Positions 1 to 5,870 of a stretch of 6,284 nucleotides of DNA are shown piece by piece. The notes under the pieces were generated by a model. It saw only the letters and a list, made by a program, of their open reading frames with translations, did not search any database and was not told the DNA's origin. This DNA is from Nanobdellota archaeon (GTDB lineage: Archaea > Nanobdellota > Nanobdellia > Pacearchaeales > GW2011-AR1): the NCBI GenBank assembly GCA_020056045.1, contig JAGVIM010000130.1:1-6284 (forward strand), in the 5' to 3' direction. A program made the position numbers and the translations under genes. The stretch's first letter is position 1. The number at the start of each line of letters is the position of its first letter.

Positions 1-2
1 AA

Positions 3-10
3 TTATATAA
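3..10 (+). promoter_or_regulatory. TATA box of the first gene
   Basis: The sequence TTATATAA is centred about 27 bp before the ATG at 34. That is the spacing expected if transcription starts at or next to the start codon, giving a leaderless archaeal mRNA. No purine-rich ribosome binding site lies between the box and the ATG. The window begins too close to the box to judge the upstream BRE element. Confidence 0.5.
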
Positions 11-33
11 ATCAAAAATTCTTCTTTATTATT

Positions 34-1401
34 ATGGAAAAGTGGTTAGATAATAATTCAAAACTTTATAAATTGGCCATATTTTCTATTATTTTTTTGG
101 TTCTAATTATTATTGTAACTCTTATTAGTTTTTATTTTATTGCAAGGAGTAATTCTCATAAATTTGATTTAACAGAGGTATTATCCAAACAAGATAATAT
201 TACAGGAAAAAATGCCCTTCAACTTATTGCTTCTTCTGACTTGGAAGGTTTAACTAGGGCAGGAATAAGTTCTGAAGAAGCTAATTTTATTAGGGGTAAA
301 ATAGAAAACAAAGAACTTAGTGATTTTATTGAGGCAGGAGCAAATGAAAAAGATCTTTCTTTAATTTTAAGTTCGGGTTTAGAAAAGGGAAATTTTAATG
401 ACATTAATCTTCCTAAAAATCTTAGTTTATACCCTGATATGATTAATTGTTCTGATCCCGATTATCTTCCTCAATCTCCTATTTCCTATGATTCTAGAAA
501 GGTTGATTCTCTTTTAATTATATTAAATGAAGATGCAGATAAAAAAAGTGATATAGATCTATCTAACTATTTTAATGAGTATTTTAAAAAAAATAATTTT
601 GGGATTAAAGAAATAGGATTTTTACCAATAGAGATTAAGTCTAAGGAGACACATTCTTCAGATATCCAATATAAGTTTTTTGTTCTTAAGGTTTATTATA
701 CTCAATTAGTTAATATAACTATTAAAAAAAATATTCAAGAAAGATTAAAAAAAATATTAGATGAAAGCAAGATAAAATACGTTTCTAAAATAGACTATTT
801 TTGGGATAGTTCTTGGCAGTGTGTTTTTGCAGGATGCAATATGTTTAATTTAGATGCTTGTAATTTGAAATGCAAACTCTCTGAAGATTGCAGGTCTGTT
901 GGGGTTTATTGTTTAAACAATGAGGAAAGTATAAGATTAAATAATTTTTTCCTCTATGGTCCAAATGATACTCTTGCAAGCGCTATTGATTCGATGGGGA
1001 ATTGTATTTGTAAAAATAATTTATGTTCTTTTAACGAGTCTGGGAAAGATTTTTGTAAAGATAATTATGCTTTGCAAATACAAAGTAAGAGCTTTAATCT
1101 TGCAGATAGAAGTTTAAAATTAACTCTATTAAATAAGGGTGTTGTAACTGTGACAGGAGTAGATCTTAATCCTGAAATAGAATCTGAACAGGATATTAAT
1201 GGTCAGAAAATAAAAGGTATTAGTAACGGGGCGATTTATCCACTGCAGGGTGAAATTTTACCTCAAGAATCTAAAGAGTTTATTTTAACTATTGTAGATA
1301 GTAATGTTGTTAATGTCGGTAAGGTAAGCATTGTAAGTGCTTTAATCAAGAAAGATGGGAAAACCTATATGTGTATAAATAATGAACATTTAGGTTTTTA
1401 A
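34..1401 (+). CDS. Membrane-anchored extracellular protein with cysteine cluster and beta-rich C-terminus
   Basis: I do not recognise this 455-residue protein as a named family. A short polar N-terminus is followed by one strong hydrophobic segment at residues 14-37 that has no obvious cleavage site, so it is probably a signal anchor with the rest outside the cell. Residues 45-120 look helical and charged. Residues 158-255 look like a mixed alpha/beta domain. A cysteine cluster follows at C263, C268, C276, C280, C286, C293, C324, C326, C331 and C341; adding C139 and C447 gives 12 cysteines, which fits disulfide bonding outside the cell. Residues 345-450 alternate hydrophobic and polar positions with an L-x-N-x-G pattern around 365-370, like the beta-sandwich domains of archaeal surface or pilin-like proteins. 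The C276-C331 module reappears in the secreted protein at 2716-3615. The ATG is the first in frame and is preceded by a TATA box at leaderless spacing. The gene is convergent with the permease gene and overlaps it by 4 bp. Confidence 0.85.
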   Translation: MEKWLDNNSKLYKLAIFSIIFLVLIIIVTLISFYFIARSNSHKFDLTEVLSKQDNITGKNALQLIASSDLEGLTRAGISSEEANFIRGKIENKELSDFIEAGANEKDLSLILSSGLEKGNFNDINLPKNLSLYPDMINCSDPDYLPQSPISYDSRKVDSLLIILNEDADKKSDIDLSNYFNEYFKKNNFGIKEIGFLPIEIKSKETHSSDIQYKFFVLKVYYTQLVNITIKKNIQERLKKILDESKIKYVSKIDYFWDSSWQCVFAGCNMFNLDACNLKCKLSEDCRSVGVYCLNNEESIRLNNFFLYGPNDTLASAIDSMGNCICKNNLCSFNESGKDFCKDNYALQIQSKSFNLADRSLKLTLLNKGVVTVTGVDLNPEIESEQDINGQKIKGISNGAIYPLQGEILPQESKEFILTIVDSNVVNVGKVSIVSALIKKDGKTYMCINNEHLGF

Positions 1402-2612
1402 AAAAGATAGATAATAATTGTTGGAATTAATAGGCAACCCATTAAAGAGGTTCTTTTTACCCCTAACAGAATACAAGAAATTCCTAGGGTTGTTGAAGTT
1501 ATATAAATTATTAATCCCATTATTCCAGAGAATATTATGATAACTGTTGTTAGGAAGATAAGAATTATCATAGAAAGTTTTGTATAGGATATTTTTGTTA
1601 TTATTTTTGAGAAATATTTTGCAATTATTGTTGAGATTATAAAAGAAATTGTTGCTGATATGACTATTGTAAGTATTATTAATAATAAATCTGAACTGGA
1701 AAGAGTTTGAATTAGTTTTGAAATTGCAACTGCACTTCCTGTTCTTGATTTATTTATTGAATAGAGAATTATAAATGAAAGAGACATTACTAAGGTATTT
1801 ACAATTCCAACTAAAATAAGAAATTCTTTTCTATCTAATTCTCCTATGATATAGGAACCTATTGTTGAAGCCTGGTTGCTTCCTAAGGAAGGAAGAAAAG
1901 AACAAATAGGGGAAGCTATTAATGAAGCTGAAATTGATTTTATTAAAGAATATTTTCTTAAATTTCCTATAATCTTTTTTATTTTTGTTATTTGTTGAAA
2001 TGGAATTGTTTGTTTTTTTGTTATAGATGTTATTAAAGAAGAAGATCCAAATAATCCTGTTAATAAGGGTAAAAGCGGATCATTTAGATTTAAATTTAGA
2101 CTTGCATAGCCCAAAATTCCTGAGAATAAAATTATAATTAGAGTTAAGATTTTTCTTTCTTTTTCAAAAAAGACCATTATAAGAATTATTAAAATTAGAA
2201 TTAGGGGAATTATTCTTTGAATATATGGATAGATTATTGGAAGAAGATAAATAAAAATGGGAATTAGAGGTAAAAGAAGTATTATTCCAATTAATGCTCC
2301 TAAAACTGATAGAATAACTGCTTCATATCCTTGGCCATTAATTAACATTTCATGTCCTGGAAGAATTGAAAGAGAAGTATCTTCATCAGGAGCTCCTAAA
2401 AATATTGTTGGAATAAAATCAATGAAAATATGAGTTATGGATAAAGATACAATAAAAATTATTAGGGCGATGGGTGGAAAAAAAGGTAGAAGCAAGGCTG
2501 AAATAGTCAAGAGAAAAAATGCAACAAGGTTTATATGGATGCCAGGGATAAGGCCAGTTATTGTGCCGATTGTAATGCCCAAAACCAATGCTAAGGCTAA
2601 TTCAAGTATCAT
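1398..2612 (-). CDS. TctA/COG1784-type tripartite tricarboxylate transporter permease-like protein
   Basis: This 404-residue, highly hydrophobic protein has the signatures of the archaeal TctA-like (DUF112-related) membrane family. They are G20-x2-P-G-I-H-x-N28 in the first span, H61-x3-D65-x2-P68, G73-A-P-D-E-D-T-S80 followed by L-P-G-H at 84-87, G186-L-F-G189, and P241-S-L-G-S-N-Q-A-S249 opening the second half. The two P/G-rich motifs, one in each half, fit the inverted-repeat design of the family. Bacterial TctA is about 500 residues and works with TctB and the periplasmic binding protein TctC to take up citrate or related carboxylates by secondary transport. No tctB or tctC is in this window and the protein is shorter, as is usual for archaeal members, whose substrate is unknown. 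The ATG at 2612 begins the first hydrophobic span directly. The family call is firm, but carboxylate transport is only an inference. Confidence 0.85.
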   Translation of the reverse strand: MILELALALVLGITIGTITGLIPGIHINLVAFFLLTISALLLPFFPPIALIIFIVSLSITHIFIDFIPTIFLGAPDEDTSLSILPGHEMLINGQGYEAVILSVLGALIGIILLLPLIPIFIYLLPIIYPYIQRIIPLILILIILIMVFFEKERKILTLIIILFSGILGYASLNLNLNDPLLPLLTGLFGSSSLITSITKKQTIPFQQITKIKKIIGNLRKYSLIKSISASLIASPICSFLPSLGSNQASTIGSYIIGELDRKEFLILVGIVNTLVMSLSFIILYSINKSRTGSAVAISKLIQTLSSSDLLLIILTIVISATISFIISTIIAKYFSKIITKISYTKLSMIILIFLTTVIIIFSGIMGLIIYITSTTLGISCILLGVKRTSLMGCLLIPTIIIYLF

Positions 2613-2633
2613 TTTATATTCGAGAATTGAAGA

Positions 2634-2641
2634 TTAATAAG
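2634..2641 (-). promoter_or_regulatory. Possible TATA box of the permease gene
   Basis: Read on the minus strand this is CTTATTAA, preceded by an A-run that could serve as BRE and centred about 26 bp before the ATG at 2612. It matches the archaeal consensus less well than the other boxes here. A second candidate, the T/A-rich stretch at about 2644-2657 read on the minus strand, would give a leader of roughly 10 nt. The region is so AT-rich that the exact box is uncertain. Confidence 0.35.
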
Positions 2642-2654
2642 TTTTTATATTTTA

Positions 2655-2671
2655 TAATGATAAAATCATTA
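2655..2671. promoter_or_regulatory. Inverted repeat between divergent promoters, candidate operator
   Basis: TAATGAT-AAA-ATCATTA is a perfect 7-bp inverted repeat with a 3-bp spacer. Its centre (2663) lies within about 1 bp of the midpoint between the two facing TATA candidates centred near 2638 and 2690. Such a site could bind a dimeric helix-turn-helix regulator acting on both the permease and the cysteine-rich protein. No regulator gene is adjacent. In DNA this AT-rich a chance 7-bp repeat is not rare, so the function is an inference. Confidence 0.3.
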
Positions 2672-2686
2672 CAAATTAAAGATAAA

Positions 2687-2694
2687 TTTTTAAA
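2687..2694 (+). promoter_or_regulatory. TATA box of the cysteine-rich protein gene
   Basis: TTTTTAAA is centred about 26 bp before the ATG at 2716 and is preceded by the purine-rich stretch AAAGATAAA, which could be a BRE. The spacing predicts a leaderless transcript. No Shine-Dalgarno sequence precedes the ATG. Confidence 0.5.
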
Positions 2695-2715
2695 GTAGAT
2701 TTTCTTAAATACCTT

Positions 2716-3615
2716 ATGAAAAAAGAGATAATGATTATTAGTATATTTGTATTTATAATTAGTTTATTTGCAATTGGCTTTGTTTATGCTAATTGTGATG
2801 TTACTGATACCTCTCTTTGTAGTAAATCTTGTCAGGTTAATGGTGATTGTAAGTTAACTTCATGTAATTGTCTAAATAAAAATGAGTTAGTGACTAATGT
2901 TAATAATCTTGCTTTATTGTGTGTTGATATGGGGGCTTGTGTTTGTGAAAATGGTAAATGCAAGGGTTCTAAAGAAGTAGGGCAAGCAGTTTGTGGAAAT
3001 GGTGTTTGTGAATTAGGGGAAGATGTTAAAAATATATGTCCTACTTGTCAAGATTCTGAAGATTGCCCCTGTCGAATGAATTGTCCACAGGATTGTGATA
3101 AAACTGTCATGTGTTATTACGATGAATGCAAAGTTTATCCCTGCCCTAAGGGGGCTGTTAAATTGGTTGAGCTTTCTTGTTCTGATCCAAAATGCAATAC
3201 GGGGTCTTGTGTAAATGATTCTAATAATCAAGTCGGTAATGATACAGATTCGCACGGATGCATTGGTTCTGCTGGATATTCTTGGTGTGAGGAAAAGCAA
3301 AAATGTTTAAGAAGTTTGGGGGAGAATTGCTTAGATATTAAACTTCCTGGAGAAGGTAAGGTAAAAATTCTTCCTGAAGCTGCATCACAAAGAGCAAGAG
3401 AAATGCTTGGAGAATTAGGATTTAATGTTACATTAAAAGAAGTTGGAAATGGTAATCAAACTAAATCTTATTATAAGGTTTCTGGAGAGAAAGAAGGAAA
3501 AATGTTGGGTTTATTTAAAATTAAAGGAAAAGTTTCTGTGGATGTTGATGCTGAGACTGGAGAAGTTATAAAAGTACATAAACCTTGGTGGGCTTTTTTA
3601 GCTTCTGGAATTTAA
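2716..3615 (+). CDS. Secreted cysteine-rich mosaic protein with PepSY-like C-terminal domain
   Basis: The 299-residue product starts with a signal sequence: M-K-K, a hydrophobic core at about 5-22, and a likely cut near Y24-A25 before N26-C27. The mature part has 28 cysteines, all between residues 27 and 205, an even number that suggests disulfides. Modules in order are as follows. First is a cluster C35-x3-C39-x5-C45-x6-C52 with C75-x-C77-x4-C82. Second is C93-G-N-G-V-C-E-x-G-E-D103, a recurrent extracellular motif, running through C108/C111/C117/C119 to C123-P-Q-D-C127. Third is a looser set at C133-C165. Fourth is G181-C-I-G-S-A-G-Y-S-W-C191 with C197 and C205, also a recurrent motif. Residues 215-290 have no cysteine and resemble a PepSY-type fold: a helix at 221-234, then strands ending in V275-D-V-D-A-E-T-G-E-V284. 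The end, K289-P-W-W-A-F-L, is a tail I associate with DPANN secreted proteins. The biochemical role is unknown. The first module is shared with the protein encoded at 34-1401. Confidence 0.85.
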   Translation: MKKEIMIISIFVFIISLFAIGFVYANCDVTDTSLCSKSCQVNGDCKLTSCNCLNKNELVTNVNNLALLCVDMGACVCENGKCKGSKEVGQAVCGNGVCELGEDVKNICPTCQDSEDCPCRMNCPQDCDKTVMCYYDECKVYPCPKGAVKLVELSCSDPKCNTGSCVNDSNNQVGNDTDSHGCIGSAGYSWCEEKQKCLRSLGENCLDIKLPGEGKVKILPEAASQRAREMLGELGFNVTLKEVGNGNQTKSYYKVSGEKEGKMLGLFKIKGKVSVDVDAETGEVIKVHKPWWAFLASGI

Positions 3616-3628
3616 TCTTATCTACCCT

Positions 3629-3639
3629 GTTTTTTATTT
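3629..3639 (+). terminator. Poly-T transcription terminator candidate
   Basis: A T-rich stretch, GTTTTTTATTT, begins 14 bp after the stop codon of the cysteine-rich protein. Archaeal RNA polymerase can terminate at short T-tracts without a hairpin, and no convincing stem precedes this one. T-runs are common in this AT-rich DNA, so position is the main support. Confidence 0.35.
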
Positions 3640-3659
3640 CAATACATTCGGTTGCTGAT

Positions 3660-3851
3660 TTAATGTCTAACTATTATTTTTTGTAATAATTTTTCATAAA
3701 ATTCATTTGCAATTGGGGTTTTAGTTCTTAGATGCTTGTGATTGTTCCCATTATTATACCTAAAAAAAAGAGCAATAATTATTTCTATTAGCATAATCTT
3801 ATTAGGAGATATTGGTTTTATTCTTTTCTGTAATTTTTTAATGAGAATCAA
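3660..3851 (-). pseudogene. Possible remnant of a transposase C-terminus
   Basis: A minus-strand reading frame of 63 codons has no ATG at its 5' end; a TTG follows almost directly after a stop. Its middle, with F29-F-R-Y-N33, then N37-H-K-H-L41 and K44-T-P46 followed by N49-E-F-Y52, resembles the end of integrase-fold (rve, DDE) transposases. In those proteins an aromatic Y-N is followed by H-x2-L-x2-K-T-P and an E-x-x/F-Y tail. The upstream R10-I-K-P13 could match the R-x-K-P/M stretch just after the catalytic glutamate in IS6-like enzymes, but no catalytic D or E region is present. If real, it is a decayed fragment of an insertion sequence; I see no terminal repeats. It could also be a small unrelated protein or chance. 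Confidence 0.3.
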
Positions 3852-3856
3852 AAAGA

Positions 3857-3865
3857 CTTAAAAAG
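3857..3865 (+). promoter_or_regulatory. TATA box of the DUF4239-like gene
   Basis: CTTAAAAAG follows the A-rich stretch AATCAAAAAG, a possible BRE. It lies about 30 bp before the ATG at 3891 and about 24 bp before an in-frame TTG at 3885. The other genes in this window have boxes 25-28 bp before an ATG, so this spacing does not by itself decide the start. Either start gives a nearly leaderless mRNA. Confidence 0.45.
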
Positions 3866-3890
3866 AAGGTTTGTTTATTTTATATTGATT

Positions 3891-4799
3891 ATGGAAGTAG
3901 AGAAATTTAAAAGAGGGTGGAATCTTTATCATTACTATTTGACAATTCCTGTACTTTTTTTATTTATAGTTATTAATTATTATTCCAGGAATTTTAAAGT
4001 TAATTTTGAAAATATTGGTCTAATGATATCAGTTCTTTCTTTTTTATTTGGTTTTTTAGTTAATATTAATTTTTCAATGATACTTTCCAGAGTTAATTCT
4101 TTAAAAACAGATCTTGCTGCAGAAACTGGAAGATTAATTACTCTTTTTTATTTATCTCAAAGATTAGGAAATAAATTTCATGAAAGAGTTAAGGAATTAA
4201 TAGACGAATATACAATTAATACTTTAAGAGATTATACTAATTACCCTGTTGGAAGAGATGTTTTTTATAAAATGACTAATGAACTAGAGGCTATGGAAAT
4301 GAAAACTGATTTTCAGAGAATGATTGCAGGTTCTTTTGTTTCTAATTTGGGTGATTGGGAACAAATAAGAGAAAGACTTGAATATTTAACTGGGAAAAGA
4401 AATGAATGGGCTTTAAAATTTTCAGCATTTTTATTAGGAATTATTTTAATTGGGCTTTTATTTTTGAATAGGGGAGATACTTTTACAAACATGCTTTTTA
4501 TTATCCTGTCTACTACAATTGTTTTTATATTTTTAATAATTGAAGATTACGATGACTTAAGGATGGGGGATTATATCATAAATATAAGTAATTCTGAACA
4601 GATTTTTGATTTAATTGGAAAAGATAGATATTATCCTCAAGATATTTTATCCAGGGTAAAATTAGAGTCTGGAAGAAATTATAGAATAGGTGTTTATGGT
4701 TCAAAGTTGAAAAAAGAAAAGATTTTTGACTTAAGATATAATCCTGCATTTAAATCAAAAGTTAAGGGAATTGTTGGTAAGTCTGAAAATAATATTTAA
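3891..4799 (+). CDS. Four-span membrane protein resembling the bestrophin-like DUF4239 family
   Basis: The product is 302 residues from the ATG. A TTG two codons upstream (3885) would add only two residues, and I prefer the ATG because every other gene here uses one. Spans lie at about 17-30 and 43-63, then at 175-192 and 199-217, with a long, mostly helical cytoplasmic-type region between the pairs. That region begins S66-R-V-N-S-L-K-T-D-L-A-A-E78 and continues with a helix around 92-114. This layout, with an amphipathic helix right after span 2 and an acidic E218-D-Y-D-D222 right after span 4, matches DUF4239, a bestrophin-like family related to anion channels. The C-terminal 80 residues are soluble, with Y-Y-P-Q-D and Y-R-I-G-V-Y segments suggesting a small beta-rich domain that I cannot name. 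The family match is by pattern only, and channel activity is not shown. The next gene starts 42 bp downstream with its own TATA box. Confidence 0.6.
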   Translation: MEVEKFKRGWNLYHYYLTIPVLFLFIVINYYSRNFKVNFENIGLMISVLSFLFGFLVNINFSMILSRVNSLKTDLAAETGRLITLFYLSQRLGNKFHERVKELIDEYTINTLRDYTNYPVGRDVFYKMTNELEAMEMKTDFQRMIAGSFVSNLGDWEQIRERLEYLTGKRNEWALKFSAFLLGIILIGLLFLNRGDTFTNMLFIILSTTIVFIFLIIEDYDDLRMGDYIINISNSEQIFDLIGKDRYYPQDILSRVKLESGRNYRIGVYGSKLKKEKIFDLRYNPAFKSKVKGIVGKSENNI

Positions 4800-4809
4800 T
4801 TCAATAAGG

Positions 4810-4819
4810 TTTATATATT
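4810..4819 (+). promoter_or_regulatory. TATA box of the six-span membrane protein gene
   Basis: TTTATATATT lies in the 42-bp gap, centred about 28 bp before the ATG at 4842. It is one of the best matches to the archaeal TATA consensus in the window. Its presence suggests this gene is transcribed on its own, although read-through from the upstream gene is possible because no clear T-tract separates them. Confidence 0.5.
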
Positions 4820-4841
4820 CTTAGATATATATTTTATAAAG

Positions 4842-5870
4842 ATGGTAAATAAAGTAATTTTTGATTATCTTAACCAATATTCTGGAAAATATGGGCTTTC
4901 TGAAGTAAAGAAAAAAATTCTTTCTTCAGGTTATAGTCAAGAAGAAGTTGATGAGGCAATAAGGGTTCTAGGTCTAGTTGATGAAGATAATTCTTCAAAT
5001 AATAATTCTTTTGAGGATAACCCTAACTTTAACAAGTTAGTTGTTCAGGATTTTTCTTCACCTGAGAAAGGAATTAGGTGGATGAGGCTCGCCGGAATTT
5101 TTGGAATTGTTCTCATTATATTAAGTTTATTCTTGTTTATTTTATTTTTTTTCATTCAATCAAGTGGTTCTGAAAATGGTTCTGTTATTTTTGGTATTAT
5201 TTTTTTATTGATTCTTTTTGTAATGATTATTTTAGGGTTGTTTTTTTTATATGGATTTGTTAAAATGGGTAAGGCTACTAGTTCAAAACTTTTAAGTTTT
5301 GCTGCTAAGTCTTTGATGGTTATTATTATTTTTTTAGTTGTAGTTAATATTATAATAGGTTTAATTGTATTTTTTTGGGTAGGTAGTTTTATTAATGCTA
5401 GTAAAGATTTAGGAAATGCGGCGGCTAATCCAATCGATTATCAGATTCAACCTTTAGAAAATTTAAACACTCAGTCTATTTTAGATATGTTAGGGATGTC
5501 TACTATTGGATTAGGGTCTACATTGGGAACTGAGTTTTTTATTCTTGCAGCAGTTGCGCTTTTATTTATCTTATTTATTATTATTGTGATGTTTTTATTT
5601 TTTATAGGGTTAATTAGGGTTGGAAAGCAGGTTAAATTTGCAAAACCTGCAGGAATTTTTGGAATTCTTTGGTTATTATTTTTTATTATTTCCCCTATTG
5701 TTTTTATTGTTTTTATTTCATTTGACCCCCTTTTACTTATTTCAAGTCCTGAGATTTTTTTAATCATTGGTACTTCCTTAGGTATTGTTTTTAGTATTTT
5801 ATCTTTGATTATGGTTTTGCTTGAGTCTTTGGCTTTATTTAATTGTTCAGCTAAGTTTGAGGGTCATTGA
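4842..5870 (+). CDS. Six-span membrane protein with N-terminal helical domain
   Basis: I do not recognise a named family for this 342-residue protein. Residues 1-46 form a small helical domain ending S29-G-Y-S-Q-E-E-V-D-E-A39. This kind of short unit, with a K-x2-L-x2-S-G-Y/W-x3-E-[VI]-x2-A pattern, recurs at the front of membrane proteins in DPANN archaea. A polar Asn/Ser/Asp linker at 47-77 connects it to six hydrophobic spans at about 82-105, 114-137, 157-181, 231-256, 268-292 and 303-330. The exits of spans 2 and 4 share a motif, G-F-V-K-M-G-K144 and G-L-I-R-V-G-K, which suggests a duplicated membrane unit. The loop at 182-230 is polar. There are no conserved charged residues inside spans that would point to transport, so the role is unknown. 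The 3' end overlaps the convergent OB-fold gene by 24 bp. Confidence 0.8.
   Translation: MVNKVIFDYLNQYSGKYGLSEVKKKILSSGYSQEEVDEAIRVLGLVDEDNSSNNNSFEDNPNFNKLVVQDFSSPEKGIRWMRLAGIFGIVLIILSLFLFILFFFIQSSGSENGSVIFGIIFLLILFVMIILGLFFLYGFVKMGKATSSKLLSFAAKSLMVIIIFLVVVNIIIGLIVFFWVGSFINASKDLGNAAANPIDYQIQPLENLNTQSILDMLGMSTIGLGSTLGTEFFILAAVALLFILFIIIVMFLFFIGLIRVGKQVKFAKPAGIFGILWLLFFIISPIVFIVFISFDPLLLISSPEIFLIIGTSLGIVFSILSLIMVLLESLALFNCSAKFEGH

Larger units (their letters stand above)
3616..3890. other. 275-bp intergenic region
   Basis: This is the longest stretch without an intact gene. It holds a T-rich terminator candidate near its left end, the possible transposase remnant on the minus strand through its middle, and the promoter of the DUF4239-like gene at its right end. 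I see no tRNA cloverleaf, no strong hairpin and no tandem repeats in it. Confidence 0.6.

Noticed and set aside
219..404. Minus-strand open frame inside the first gene
   Set aside because: It lies wholly within a well-supported gene on the other strand, has no promoter at leaderless spacing, and its translation shows no domain features.
2437..2637. Plus-strand open frame opposite the start of the permease gene
   Set aside because: Its basic, low-complexity translation mirrors the hydrophobic permease codons, and the permease motifs on the minus strand are unmistakable.
3037..3096. Iron-sulfur or zinc binding by C108-x2-C111 and C117-x-C119 in the cysteine-rich protein
   Set aside because: The protein has a signal peptide, an even number of cysteines and recurrent extracellular disulfide-type motifs. 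The spacing does not form a standard ferredoxin or zinc-ribbon set.
3013..3300. Minus-strand open frame opposite the cysteine-rich gene
   Set aside because: It mirrors codons of a gene whose cysteine motifs are clearly on the plus strand.
3885..3890. TTG start two codons before the ATG of the DUF4239-like gene
   Set aside because: The TATA box spacing does not exclude it (24 bp versus 30 bp), but all other genes here start with ATG, so the ATG at 3891 was preferred; the difference is only two residues.
5471..5767. Minus-strand open frame opposite the six-span membrane protein
   Set aside because: Its Ile/Asn/Lys-rich translation is the expected antisense of hydrophobic AT-rich codons, and it has no promoter or domain pattern.
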